Origin: BPGX01 sp037447455
GTDB lineage: Bacteria; Bacteroidota; Bacteroidia; B-17B0; Aurantibacillaceae
NCBI GenBank assembly: GCA_037447455.1
Contig: JBBIGQ010000018.1
Coordinates: forward strand, 1-54,379
Reading direction: 5' to 3'
DNA: 54,379 nucleotides
The notes under the pieces are model-generated. The model saw only the letters and a list, made by a program, of their open reading frames with translations, was not told the DNA's origin and ran no database searches. Positions 1-9,026 of this stretch are shown in pieces (positions within the stretch are counted from its first letter, which is position 1; the number at the start of each line of letters is the position of its first letter). A program made the position numbers and the translations under genes.

Positions 1-587
1 CCTCCATTCCCACCATTGCCTCCAGCATTTGAAGAAGCATTTCCACCAGCCCCACCAGCATTAAACCCATTTTGACCTCCGCCACCGCCATTTCCTCCAT
101 TGCCACCATTTCCGTTACCACCACCGCCGCCGCCACCTGCTGCAACTACTAATGTTGTGTTTTGAGTACTATTTATGACTGCAGAACTCCCACCGCCACC
201 ACCTCCACCTGCTATAGTTCCTCCGTTTCCACCATTTTCAAACCCCCATCCACCGGTACCGCCATTTCCAGCGGAGCATGAACCTGAACCAGATCGCCCT
301 CCTTGTCCAACATAAATATTTAAAACGTCTCCGGGATTAACGCTTGTAACACCCGATGCGTAGGCGCCTCCACCTCCTGTTCCTGCTGTGAAAGCAGTAG
401 CTGAACAGCCAGGGCCATCCCAGCCACCACCACCTCCGCCTGCTCCCCATACTTTTACTTCAATTTGACAAGCGTTAGCTGGAACAACAAAGTTTTGAAC
501 AGCACCTGTATAATTGAAAGTATAGGTGGTTTGTGATAAAGCACAGCTTAGTGAAAATACGATTATTATGTTAATTATAGCATTCAT
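1..587 (-). CDS. Secreted glycine-rich protein, 3' end outside window
   Basis: Reading the minus strand from an ATG at 587 gives 195 codons open to the window edge. The first 19 or so residues form a signal peptide (hydrophobic stretch, then ALSQ). Next comes a short segment with a VKVWGAGGGGGG motif, then long runs of Gly with Asn, Ala and Ser. The segment around VEVKVWGAGG-type motifs followed by Gly-rich runs is a common architecture of Bacteroidota surface proteins, often ending in a T9SS signal. That end would lie outside the window. A good promoter lies upstream at 638-669. Function is unknown; export and a structural or adhesive role are inference. Confidence 0.75.
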   Translation of the reverse strand, partial: MNAIINIIIVFSLSCALSQTTYTFNYTGAVQNFVVPANACQIEVKVWGAGGGGGGWDGPGCSATAFTAGTGGGGAYASGVTSVNPGDVLNIYVGQGGRSGSGSCSAGNGGTGGWGFENGGNGGTIAGGGGGGGSSAVINSTQNTTLVVAAGGGGGGGNGNGGNGGNGGGGGQNGFNAGGAGGNASSNAGGNGGNG

Positions 588-637
588 AGTTTTTTTTATA
601 ACCATATGCTTAACTTAAAATTATCAACAATTTTCTG

Positions 638-669
638 CAAAAATAAACATTACATCCCCTATTTGACAA
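638..669 (-). promoter_or_regulatory. Bacteroidota-type promoter of the glycine-rich gene
   Basis: On the minus strand TTG (669-667) is followed by 21 bases and TATTTTTG (645-638), matching the TTG/TAnnTTTG consensus of the Bacteroidota primary sigma factor. It lies about 50 bases upstream of the ATG at 587. Confidence 0.65.
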
Positions 670-742
670 ATTTTTCACTCAATCAAACCTACCATTCAAT
701 AAATAAAATACATCTTTCGCTCAATGAATTATTAAAATATTT

Positions 743-2089
743 CTATTTCTGAAAAAACTCAGGATTTTCTCTCACTTTGTAACTAAAAAACAAAATCGCT
801 GAATCTAAAGTAATTTTATTTTCTTCTGAAAAAATGGTTGCTTTTTTAAGATATTCTGGTGTTTCTCTGATTTGTCGGGCAAATTGTTGTATTTGTTGTT
901 TATTACTCCAGTATTTTTCAAATTCTTTGGGATTAGTGTACATTAAGTAGGCCTCTTCAATAAATTGATTCCCTAAGTTAGATAAATTTCCATCACTATA
1001 AGCCAGAATAATTGCATCGTTACTTTCTATACTTTCTTTTAAATTGAGTTGCCATACTTCTACTTTTTCACCCGGTTTGGGGCTTGGAATAACTTTATTG
1101 TAATAATACCAAAATTGTCCATCACCCAATAAATATCTATTCACGCCCATATACACCGGTCCATACCAATAACTATCGCCGATAACTAAAGCTTTTTGTT
1201 TTTCTAAACTGGAATCTACCTCAAATCCATAATCCGGATACGAGTACTTTTCACCAAATGGCGGATTAATGGCTAAATTCATACTTTTTAAAATATCTGC
1301 ATCCCGGCTCCTTGGTGTATCGCTGATTTCAATGTTATCCCAAATAATATACAGGAATATTTTGTTTTTTAATTTTTGAAGATATTTTACAATTGTATCC
1401 ACGGCTAAACATTCCGCGTAATTTGTCCAATGGTGCGCAAACTTTGCAAATAATAAATGTTGTTCTTTTTTTTTCAACTCTTCTACAAACCATTTCTGCA
1501 AATCCAAATAATTTATCTGATATTCCTTGAAATACTTTACATAACAATCATAGTTCGTGTTTTTTACAGGATGTTTGTATTTGTCTGGAATTTTTTCTTC
1601 ACACATTCTACCTTTGCCGGGAATTATTAAAAACACCAAATCAATTCCTTTTTTCTTCAAACTATCCTGAATTACTCTGGCTTTTCGGCATTTTTCTTTT
1701 ATTTTTTCTTCGCCGATAAAATCGTCTCCATACGCTGATAAAATGTAACTTTTACTAATCACATAATTATCTTTAATAGCCACAAATCTATTCACGCGAA
1801 TCTCATTAAACAAGGCATAATACAATTGATTATTCCATCTTACCATCCATTCTTTCCAAGCCCAATGATCGTTGTTAAAATCATCGGTTTGTTTTTGATA
1901 ATGTCCTGAAAACCAGTTTTCTTTATTCCATTCTGGTCGTTTTTCCAACATCACAATTCCTGTCAGATTGGGCTTATTGTCTTTTTTCAAAAATGTGTGG
2001 ATAGCAGGTAGAGAGATTAGAAAATAAAACACCCACCAGTAATTTTTCAGCGAGTTTGTAATGGTAGTATTGGAATTTTTTTTGTTCAT
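743..2089 (-). CDS. AlgX/AlgJ-like SGNH-type O-acetyltransferase partner
   Basis: This 448-residue protein has one N-terminal membrane segment (about residues 17-33) and a periplasmic SGNH-hydrolase-like domain of the alginate O-acetylation AlgX/AlgJ class. Visible motifs are GDSYWYG (nucleophile Ser about 306) and HHWTNY (His about 220). In AlgX the second motif is D-x-H; here the Asp position is Ala218. The gene starts 3 bases after the MBOAT gene ends, so the two are almost surely cotranscribed. By family knowledge the MBOAT protein passes an acyl group across the inner membrane and this protein places it on an exported polysaccharide. The glycan is not identifiable here. Confidence 0.8.
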   Translation of the reverse strand: MNKKNSNTTITNSLKNYWWVFYFLISLPAIHTFLKKDNKPNLTGIVMLEKRPEWNKENWFSGHYQKQTDDFNNDHWAWKEWMVRWNNQLYYALFNEIRVNRFVAIKDNYVISKSYILSAYGDDFIGEEKIKEKCRKARVIQDSLKKKGIDLVFLIIPGKGRMCEEKIPDKYKHPVKNTNYDCYVKYFKEYQINYLDLQKWFVEELKKKEQHLLFAKFAHHWTNYAECLAVDTIVKYLQKLKNKIFLYIIWDNIEISDTPRSRDADILKSMNLAINPPFGEKYSYPDYGFEVDSSLEKQKALVIGDSYWYGPVYMGVNRYLLGDGQFWYYYNKVIPSPKPGEKVEVWQLNLKESIESNDAIILAYSDGNLSNLGNQFIEEAYLMYTNPKEFEKYWSNKQQIQQFARQIRETPEYLKKATIFSEENKITLDSAILFFSYKVRENPEFFQK

Positions 2090-2092
2090 TTA

Positions 2093-3499
2093 TCAAAATC
2101 TAAAATAAATAAAAGGATTAAAGTCCAATGCGGCAATGTAAGAGAGTGAAACGTAGTAAAGCAGCACAAAAGCAATAATCCATTTTTTCAGAGAATTTTT
2201 GTTTATTTGAAAATAAAATATCTTATCGTGCAAGGATTTAAAGAATGGAATGAACGTAAAAAAAGAAAACACTACACATAATACAAAAGAAAACCACCAA
2301 TCATTCAGCAGATAATTAAAATGGTGAGAAAAAGTGGGTATATACATTTTTTGAATAACAGCCACAGCATAATGAATATCTTCATTGCGAAACAATACCC
2401 ATCCTGTGCTGACAATTAAGAAGGTCCATAAAATTCTTAATAGAGAAGGAATTTTTGAGTATACATTCAACAATTTATATCGTTCTGTTACCAAAAAAAA
2501 TCCATGATAGGCGCCCCACAAAATAAAATTCCATCCGGCCCCATGCCATAATCCTGATAATAAAAATACAATCCATAAATTAATCAGTGTTCTTATTGTG
2601 CTAATTTTATTTCCACCTAACGGAATATACAAATAACTTTTCATCCATCTGCCCAAGGTAATATGCCAGCGTCTCCAAAACTCGGTAATGGATTGCGAAG
2701 TATATGGATTATTGAAATTTTCAGGGATTTCAAAGCCCATTATTTTACACAAGCCAATCGCCATATCGCTGTAACCACTGAAATCAAAATAAATTTGAAA
2801 GGTGTAACTCAATGCTCCTACCCACGCTGCGGCCGTATCAATGTTTTCAATAGGCATGCTAAAAATTTCATCGGCTTGTCTTCCTATTGTATTGGCAAGT
2901 ATTACTTTTTTTGCTAATCCTAAACAAAACAAAATCAACCCATGGATTTTTTTATCATAAGTTTCTTTTCTGTCGGTTATTTGGTCGGCAATTTCGTGAA
3001 AACGAACAATGGGTCCTGCTATCAATTTTGGAAACAATAAAATGTAAGTTTGATAATGCCAAAAGTTTTTCAAAGGCGGATGAACATTGCGATAAACATC
3101 TACCACATACGTAATACTTTCAAAGGTATAAAAAGAAATACCAATGGGAAGTAAGAGTTTTTTTAAGGGAATATTTAATCCTAAAAATGCATTCAAATTA
3201 TCTACAAAAAAATTAGCATACTTAAAGTAAAATAAAATTCCAAGATTGAGACATAACGATAATATCAAAAAAATATTTTTTTGTGATTTAGATTGAGCAT
3301 AATACATTTTTTGTACTAAAAAGAAATCTAAAAACGTCGTTAGCAATATGACAAAAATAAACTTTGGTCCGCCCCATGAATAAAACAAAATACTTGCTAA
3401 CAATATAATTCCATTCTTCCAATTTTTCGGAATAAAATGATAAATCAAAATAAATATCGGTAAAAAATATAAAAGAAAAGTGATGGAAGCAAATGTCAT
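2093..3499 (-). CDS. MBOAT family O-acyltransferase (AlgI/DltB-like)
   Basis: The 468-residue polytopic membrane protein has many hydrophobic segments and the MBOAT signature: FWRRWHITL near residue 279 and LLSGLWHGAGWNF with the catalytic His near 319. The FDFSGYSDMAIG segment (about 238-248) is typical of AlgI-like members. MBOAT proteins transfer acetyl or related acyl groups from a cytoplasmic donor across the inner membrane. It sits between a carboxyltransferase gene (8-base gap) and an AlgX/AlgJ-like gene (3-base gap), all on the minus strand. The AlgI-AlgX pairing supports exopolysaccharide or cell-wall glycan O-acylation. The substrate is not known. Confidence 0.9.
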   Translation of the reverse strand: MTFASITFLLYFLPIFILIYHFIPKNWKNGIILLASILFYSWGGPKFIFVILLTTFLDFFLVQKMYYAQSKSQKNIFLILSLCLNLGILFYFKYANFFVDNLNAFLGLNIPLKKLLLPIGISFYTFESITYVVDVYRNVHPPLKNFWHYQTYILLFPKLIAGPIVRFHEIADQITDRKETYDKKIHGLILFCLGLAKKVILANTIGRQADEIFSMPIENIDTAAAWVGALSYTFQIYFDFSGYSDMAIGLCKIMGFEIPENFNNPYTSQSITEFWRRWHITLGRWMKSYLYIPLGGNKISTIRTLINLWIVFLLSGLWHGAGWNFILWGAYHGFFLVTERYKLLNVYSKIPSLLRILWTFLIVSTGWVLFRNEDIHYAVAVIQKMYIPTFSHHFNYLLNDWWFSFVLCVVFSFFTFIPFFKSLHDKIFYFQINKNSLKKWIIAFVLLYYVSLSYIAALDFNPFIYFRF

Positions 3500-3507
3500 A
3501 ACATTTT

Positions 3508-5058
3508 TTACAAAGGAATATTATCATGTTTTTTCTGTGGCATGGAGTCCACTTTATTTTCAAGCATTTCAAAAGCACGAATTAGTTTAATTCTGGTTTC
3601 TTCTGGTTTTATGACTTCATCAATATATTCTCTTTCAGCGGCTTTGTAAGGATTTGCAAATAACTCATTGTATTCGGCTTCTTTCTCTTTCCATTTGGCT
3701 TCCTTATCTTCAGCAGCATTGATTTCGTCTTTAAATATAATTTCTGCGGCGCCTTTTGCTCCCATCACCGCAATTTCAGCGGTAGGCCAAGCGTAATTGA
3801 TGTCCGCACCAATGTGTTTACTATTCATCACGTCGTAAGCCCCTCCGTATGCCTTGCGAGTAATCACGGTCACTCTTGGAACAGTACTTTCTGCAAAAGC
3901 AAACAACAACTTAGCCCCATTCGTAATAATACCATTCCATTCCTGATCCGTGCCCGGTAAAAAGCCCGGCACATCTTCAAACACCAATAAAGGAATATTA
4001 AACGCATCACAAAATCTTACAAATCGTGCTGCTTTGACCGAAGAGTGAATATCCAGCACTCCTGCTAACACGGCAGGTTGGTTGGCAATAATACCAATAC
4101 TTCTGCCCGCCAATCGGGCAAAGCCACAAATAATATTTTCAGCAAATTCTTTGTGTACTTCCAGAAAAGAATCTTCATCAACGACTTGTTGAATGACCTC
4201 ATGCATGTCGTAAGGTTGAGAAGAAGAAGGCGGAATGATAGAATTAAGAGTGGGTCTTAATTCTTTGTGCCAATCCGAAATTTCATAAGGCATACGTGGC
4301 GGCTTTTCCTCACAATTTTGTGGAATGTAAGACAACAAGCGCTTTATTGTATTGATTGCTTCAATTTCATTTGCACAGGCAAAATGTGTAACGCCGCTTT
4401 TGGTGGCATGCGTATGAGCCCCCCCTAATTCTTCAGCAGTTACATTTTCATGTGTGACAGTTTTTACTACATTTGGTCCTGTAACAAACATATAAGAAGT
4501 ATGTTCAACCATCAGAATAAAATCGGTCATGGCCGGAGAATAAACCGCTCCTCCAGCACAAGGACCCATAATACAGGATATTTGCGGAATAACGCCACTG
4601 GCCTTTACATTCCGATAAAAAATATCTGCATAGCCAGCAAGCGACACCACTCCCTCTTGTATTCTGGCCCCACCGCTATCGTTCAGCCCGATGACCGGCG
4701 CCCCTGTTTTCATAGACAGATCCATGATTTTGCAAATCTTTTCAGCATGGGCTTCTGAAAGCGATCCGCCAAACACTGTAAAATCTTGAGAAAACACATA
4801 TACTAATCTTCCGTTAATCGTACCATAACCCGTTACAACCCCATCGCCGAGATATTTTTCTTCATCAAGCCCAAACTCTGTACTTCTATGTGTTACAAAC
4901 ATGCCTATTTCTTGAAAAGATCCTTCGTCTAAAAGAAAATGAATCCTTTCTCTGGCAGTAAGCTTTCCTTTTTTATGCTGTGCTTCTATACGCTTTTGAC
5001 CTCCACCCAATAATGCCTCTTGTTGTTTTTGTTCAAGTATCTTAAGTTTATCTTGCAT
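3508..5058 (-). CDS. Acyl-CoA carboxylase carboxyltransferase subunit (propionyl/methylmalonyl-CoA type)
   Basis: This protein of about 516 residues belongs to the PccB/MmdA carboxyltransferase family with two crotonase-like halves. Typical segments are LTARERIHFLLDEGSFQE near the N-terminus, DSGGARIQEG, GPCAGGAVYSPA, and in the second half DVPGFLPGTDQEW and RKAYGGAYDVMNSK. It moves a carboxyl group between carboxybiotin and an acyl-CoA such as propionyl-CoA or methylmalonyl-CoA. The biotin carrier and biotin carboxylase genes are not in the window. An in-frame ATG at 5079 lies at the -7 box (5077-5084), so the start at 5058 is preferred. It is the first gene of a run with the MBOAT and AlgX-like genes. 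Confidence 0.92.
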   Translation of the reverse strand: MQDKLKILEQKQQEALLGGGQKRIEAQHKKGKLTARERIHFLLDEGSFQEIGMFVTHRSTEFGLDEEKYLGDGVVTGYGTINGRLVYVFSQDFTVFGGSLSEAHAEKICKIMDLSMKTGAPVIGLNDSGGARIQEGVVSLAGYADIFYRNVKASGVIPQISCIMGPCAGGAVYSPAMTDFILMVEHTSYMFVTGPNVVKTVTHENVTAEELGGAHTHATKSGVTHFACANEIEAINTIKRLLSYIPQNCEEKPPRMPYEISDWHKELRPTLNSIIPPSSSQPYDMHEVIQQVVDEDSFLEVHKEFAENIICGFARLAGRSIGIIANQPAVLAGVLDIHSSVKAARFVRFCDAFNIPLLVFEDVPGFLPGTDQEWNGIITNGAKLLFAFAESTVPRVTVITRKAYGGAYDVMNSKHIGADINYAWPTAEIAVMGAKGAAEIIFKDEINAAEDKEAKWKEKEAEYNELFANPYKAAEREYIDEVIKPEETRIKLIRAFEMLENKVDSMPQKKHDNIPL

Positions 5059-5076
5059 AACAAATATGATTTGGCG

Positions 5077-5084
5077 CAAAAATA
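5077..5084 (-). promoter_or_regulatory. -7 box upstream of the carboxyltransferase gene
   Basis: TATTTTTG on the minus strand matches TAnnTTTG. No clear TTG is seen at the expected -33 position. The expected transcript start (about 5071) would be downstream of the ATG at 5079 and upstream of the ATG at 5058, which supports the shorter protein. Confidence 0.5.
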
Positions 5085-5177
5085 GAGAATAATCTTTTTG
5101 AAATGATTTAATAACGTTGGAAATAAAAATTTTTTTACTCTATTGATTAAATTACTTTCTTTGCAAAAAATATTTTT

Positions 5178-6146
5178 ATGAAATCTAAAATGTTTATTCT
5201 TGGTTTATTCCTTTCTCTTAGTATTAGTTTGGCTCAAAAACTGGCGGATGTTACGCTGTACCTTTATGATGGTAGCGTGTTGTATGGGCAGGCAAAAATG
5301 AAAAAAGACATTGGTGTGAATACACCGTATGGTAAATTAACTATTCCTTTAAGGGATATTACTCAAATAACTTTTGGGCTTGAAAAAGACGAAAGTATAG
5401 CGGCTGACATCAATAAAAACATTCAGCTACTGGCTAACACTTCGGATGAAAAATCTATTCAGGCCGCTGAAGAAAATATTCAGAAATATGGTTTGAAATC
5501 TGTTTATTATCTGGAGAGTTTTTTAGATAAAAATACTTCTACTCATTCGGAGAATGTATCTCATCTTTTGAACACTGTTTTATCTACCTATGATTTGATG
5601 GATTATAGTTTTTCAGATGCTGTGATTATGAGTAATGGAGATAAAATTTCCGGCAAGATTGATTTCCAAACAATAGAATTTTCTAATTCTTTTCTTAAAA
5701 CAACGATTCCTGTAGGTAGTATAAAAAACATGGAGGTAGCGTATTTTGAAGGCGCTGATGGTAATTTTAATTTTTCACTAAAAGCATCTAAATACATTAT
5801 GGCCAATAATAATGGCGGATGGTTCAATACAGGTGTAAAGGTTAAAAAGGGCCAAACCATTGAGATTTCTGCCAGAGGCGAAATTGTATTGGCAAGTTTG
5901 GACAACAAAAAATACACCCCAGATGGCAATGTTGTAGGTGCTGAGCCAACAGACAATAATGACCCTACTTATTTTAACTATGGTACATTAATATTTAAAA
6001 TTAGTGTTAATGGAAAAAATTTAAAGGCCGGAAGTAGCGCTAAATATATTGCTGACAGTGATGGGATTATCTATTTTACAATTTACGAAACCGTTTACAG
6101 TGAAAAAAACACAGGCGTCTATCAGGTTAAATTATCCATTAAGTAA
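5178..6146 (+). CDS. Exported protein with PA-IL (LecA)-like C-terminal domain
   Basis: The 322-residue protein starts with a signal peptide ending near LAQ (residue 20). Residues about 25-67 and 147-188 look like two copies of one small beta module: a D/N-G-x-x-x-x-G-x strand, then TPYGKLTIPLRDI or LKTTIPVGSI. A helical segment (about 70-140) lies between them. Residues 213-322 resemble the PA-IL lectin fold: W-x-x-TGV-x-V-x-x-GQ-x-I-x-I-x-A-x-G, TPDG, YGTLIFKI, and a final IYET...NTGVY. The Asp and Thr calcium ligands of LecA are not obviously kept, so sugar binding is uncertain. No lipobox is visible. It stands alone between divergent and downstream genes. Its function is inferred only from this similarity. 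Confidence 0.75.
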   Translation: MKSKMFILGLFLSLSISLAQKLADVTLYLYDGSVLYGQAKMKKDIGVNTPYGKLTIPLRDITQITFGLEKDESIAADINKNIQLLANTSDEKSIQAAEENIQKYGLKSVYYLESFLDKNTSTHSENVSHLLNTVLSTYDLMDYSFSDAVIMSNGDKISGKIDFQTIEFSNSFLKTTIPVGSIKNMEVAYFEGADGNFNFSLKASKYIMANNNGGWFNTGVKVKKGQTIEISARGEIVLASLDNKKYTPDGNVVGAEPTDNNDPTYFNYGTLIFKISVNGKNLKAGSSAKYIADSDGIIYFTIYETVYSEKNTGVYQVKLSIK

Positions 6147-6204
6147 ATGATTTTTAAATTGCTTGTTACCGTTTGTTAAATAATTATTACCATTCGTAAA
6201 ATTG

Positions 6205-6236
6205 TTGATTATTTGAAATTATTTTTCTTATATTTG
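6205..6236 (+). promoter_or_regulatory. Promoter of the T9SS cargo gene at 6256
   Basis: TTG (6205-6207), a 21-base gap, then TATATTTG (6229-6236) match the Bacteroidota promoter consensus. The ATG follows 20 bases later. Confidence 0.7.
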
Positions 6237-6255
6237 CCACCATAAAATTTGATTT

Positions 6256-7200
6256 ATGAAAAAACTTCTATTTACCATTCAGGCACTTACAGGCATCAGC
6301 GTGCTAATTGCACAGACGACTTCTTTTACATTGACTTATGATTTTGCGCAAGTAAGCAGTACCACTACAGCCTGCACTGGTACGGTTGACCCAACACCTC
6401 CTCCAACGGCTACAGGGCTCACCAGCGGATCCTTTATTGCTGTTGGTACCAGCAGTTGCCCATCTACAAACGGATTTTTTTCTTTTAGTGGATGGGGATT
6501 AGGCGCTACCAATGGTAATAATAACACCTTTACAGGCAGTTTAATTCCTAATAAGTACTATGAAATAACCATTACCCCTCAAACCAGCTATAGTATAAAC
6601 ATTGATTCCATTTCATTCAAAAGCAATCGCTCTGGTACAGGACCACGTTTCTGGTCTGTAAGATCCAGTAATGATGGGTTTATTAATAACTTACCGGCTG
6701 TTTCTACCAATACAAACGTGAGTGTTACTGTCAATAATGAGTTCAAATGGAATGCAGACAGCATTGTTGCTACCACTATTCAATCCGGTTTTAAGGTTTA
6801 TCCTGCATTAACTAACATTACCAACGCACTTAGCTTCAGATGGTATGCCTGGAATGCAGAAGGAACTGCTGGTACTTACAGAATAGATGATGTAAACATT
6901 TACGGAAGTGTAACATTTGTAACCAATGTGGCTACCTTCTCTCACAATTTAAATACACACTTTACTATCTTTCCTAATCCTGCTTCTGGTAATAGTGTAT
7001 ACCTTATTCCACAAAACATGAAAGACATTAGTTTTGTTGAAATTATTGACGCTCTTGGCAATACAATTTACAAAAACAATAAAATTGAAAATACTGAAAA
7101 AATCAGTTTAAATTTAGAAAATATCCCTGAAGGGGTTTACTTCGTTCGTTTAGGTTCCCCTAAAAACTTTTATCTGGAAAAACTGATAATTAATAAGTAG
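6256..7200 (+). CDS. Secreted protein with T9SS type A sorting domain
   Basis: The 314-residue protein has a signal peptide (cleavage near LIAQ, residue 20). A Thr/Ser/Asn-rich beta-sandwich region spans about 25-220 and ends in FRWYAWN...YRIDDVNIYG, a pattern common in Bacteroidota exported proteins. The last 75 residues are a T9SS type A C-terminal domain: FTIFPNPASGN, VEIIDALGNTIY, then LENIPEGVYFVRL. Export through the outer membrane by the type IX system and removal of this domain follow from family knowledge. No catalytic domain is recognised. It has its own promoter (6205-6236) and a strong terminator (7227-7262), so it is probably monocistronic. Confidence 0.85.
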   Translation: MKKLLFTIQALTGISVLIAQTTSFTLTYDFAQVSSTTTACTGTVDPTPPPTATGLTSGSFIAVGTSSCPSTNGFFSFSGWGLGATNGNNNTFTGSLIPNKYYEITITPQTSYSINIDSISFKSNRSGTGPRFWSVRSSNDGFINNLPAVSTNTNVSVTVNNEFKWNADSIVATTIQSGFKVYPALTNITNALSFRWYAWNAEGTAGTYRIDDVNIYGSVTFVTNVATFSHNLNTHFTIFPNPASGNSVYLIPQNMKDISFVEIIDALGNTIYKNNKIENTEKISLNLENIPEGVYFVRLGSPKNFYLEKLIINK

Positions 7201-7226
7201 ATTTTAATATCCAGGCTATACTTCAT

Positions 7227-7262
7227 AAGAACTTCCCGCATCTTACGGGAAGTTCTTTTTTA
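7227..7262 (+). terminator. Intrinsic terminator after the T9SS cargo gene
   Basis: A perfect 12-base-pair stem (7227-7238 with 7246-7257, core ACTTCCCG/CGGGAAGT) with a 7-base loop runs into six T residues (7256-7261). Confidence 0.85.
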
Positions 7263-7400
7263 TTATCAAAATCTCCATTGGCGTATTGCTGTGTGCTTTT
7301 AGCTTTGGATGTTTTTTAAAATTCTTAAAAAAATATTGACCGTTTTGCCTTCTTATTTTTTATTACAATAATCCTTACATTAGCAGCAAAATTTAATGCT

Positions 7401-9026
7401 ATGAACAATGGTTTCTTTAAGGTTCCTGTGCCACAAAACGAAGTTGTAAAACAATATGCCCCTAACACAGAAGAAAGAAAAAAGTTACAGGAGGCCATAT
7501 CGGAATGGAGAAGCAAGGAAGTAGATATTCCGATGTATATTGGTGGAAAAGAAATTCGCAGCGGAAACAAAATACGGATAGCCCCTCCACACGATCATCA
7601 GCACACGCTTGGGTATTTTCATAAAAGTACCAAAGAACATATTACGCAAGCCATAGAGGCGGCATTAGCAGCAAAACCAGCATGGGAATCTTTGTCATGG
7701 GAACAAAGAGCATCTGTTTTTCTAAAAGCCGCTGATTTGATTGCCAACAAATATCGTTATAAACTCAATGCGGCCACGATGCTTGGACAAAGTAAAAATC
7801 CTTTTCAGGCAGAAATAGACAGTGCCTGCGAATTGATTGATTTTTTACGATTTAATGCCTATTATATGGCTGAAATATATCAGGAGCAACCTAATTCTGC
7901 ACCAGGAATGTGGAACAGAATGATCTGGCGGCCCTTAGAGGGTTTTGTATATGCGCTTACCCCCTTTAATTTTACAGCCATTGCCGGCAACTTACCCACC
8001 AGTGTAGCAATGATGGGGAATGTGGTAGTTTGGAAACCAAGTAACGATCAGGTGTATAGTGCTCACGTCATTATGGAAATTCTAAAAGAAGCAGGTCTGC
8101 CCGATGGTGTCATAAACCTGATATACCCCAGCGGACCGGAAGCAGCAGACATCATTTTTTCGCATTACTATTTTGCAGGGATTCATTTTACCGGCTCCAC
8201 CGAAGTATTTCAAAACATCTGGAAAAAAATCGGCGACAATATTCATAACTATCGCTCTTATCCAAGAATAGTGGGTGAAACGGGAGGAAAAGATTTTGTT
8301 ATAGCACATTCTTCAGCACATCCGAAAGAAGTGGCCGTAGCATTAACAAGAGGCGCATTTGAATATCAGGGACAAAAGTGTTCGGCTGCCTCTCGGGCAT
8401 ATATCCCTAAAAGTATCTGGAACCAGGTGAAACAATACATGGAAGAAGATTTATCTTCTATGAAGATGGGTGGCACAGAAGATTTTTCAAATTTTATCAA
8501 CGCTGTCATCAATGAAGATAGTTTCAACAAATTGGCTCAACACATTGAAAGTGCCAAAAAATCTAAAGATGTAAAAGTCATTATGGGTGGAAATTACGAT
8601 AAATCGGTAGGGTATTTTATTCAACCCACTGTGATTCAGTGTTTTAATCCAACATACTACACTATGTGTCATGAGCTTTTTGGGCCTATTTTATCTGTTT
8701 ATGTTTATGACGATAAGGAGTATGAAGAGATGCTGGAGGTAGTGGATAAAACAGGCGTTTATGCTTTAACCGGTTCAATTATAGCCAATGACAGATATGC
8801 TATAGATGTGGCATGCAAAAAACTTGTCCATAGTGCCGGTAATTTTTATATCAATGATAAACCAACCGGCGCCGTGGTGGGGCAACAACCATTCGGCGGT
8901 GCAAGATCGTCTGGCACCAATGATAAAGCCGGCTCTAAGCTTAATCTTTTAAGATGGGTAAGCCCGCAAACGATTAAAGAAACTTTTGTACCACCGGTGG
9001 ATTACAGGTACCCCTTTCTATGGTAA
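7401..9026 (+). CDS. pruA: L-glutamate gamma-semialdehyde dehydrogenase (1-pyrroline-5-carboxylate dehydrogenase)
   Basis: This 541-residue aldehyde dehydrogenase oxidises glutamate semialdehyde (from proline via pyrroline-5-carboxylate) to glutamate with NAD+. The catalytic Cys is near 327 in GQKCSAASRAY and the general-base Glu near 293 in GETGGKDFV. PFNFTAIAGNLP (about 188-199) and FTGSTEVF are NAD-binding segments. Length and sequence fit the single-domain P5CDH form, not the bifunctional PutA. The proline dehydrogenase gene is not in the window. It sits alone between a terminator and convergent pyrC. Confidence 0.95.
   Translation: MNNGFFKVPVPQNEVVKQYAPNTEERKKLQEAISEWRSKEVDIPMYIGGKEIRSGNKIRIAPPHDHQHTLGYFHKSTKEHITQAIEAALAAKPAWESLSWEQRASVFLKAADLIANKYRYKLNAATMLGQSKNPFQAEIDSACELIDFLRFNAYYMAEIYQEQPNSAPGMWNRMIWRPLEGFVYALTPFNFTAIAGNLPTSVAMMGNVVVWKPSNDQVYSAHVIMEILKEAGLPDGVINLIYPSGPEAADIIFSHYYFAGIHFTGSTEVFQNIWKKIGDNIHNYRSYPRIVGETGGKDFVIAHSSAHPKEVAVALTRGAFEYQGQKCSAASRAYIPKSIWNQVKQYMEEDLSSMKMGGTEDFSNFINAVINEDSFNKLAQHIESAKKSKDVKVIMGGNYDKSVGYFIQPTVIQCFNPTYYTMCHELFGPILSVYVYDDKEYEEMLEVVDKTGVYALTGSIIANDRYAIDVACKKLVHSAGNFYINDKPTGAVVGQQPFGGARSSGTNDKAGSKLNLLRWVSPQTIKETFVPPVDYRYPFLW

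Noticed and set aside
1..480. Repetitive CCACC/GCCACC units on the plus strand, looking like a repeat array
   Set aside because: They are glycine codons of the minus-strand secreted protein, without regular spacers, so not CRISPR or satellite DNA.
2663..3114. Plus-strand open frames of 75-84 codons inside the MBOAT gene
   Set aside because: They are antisense shadows with no promoter or family match.
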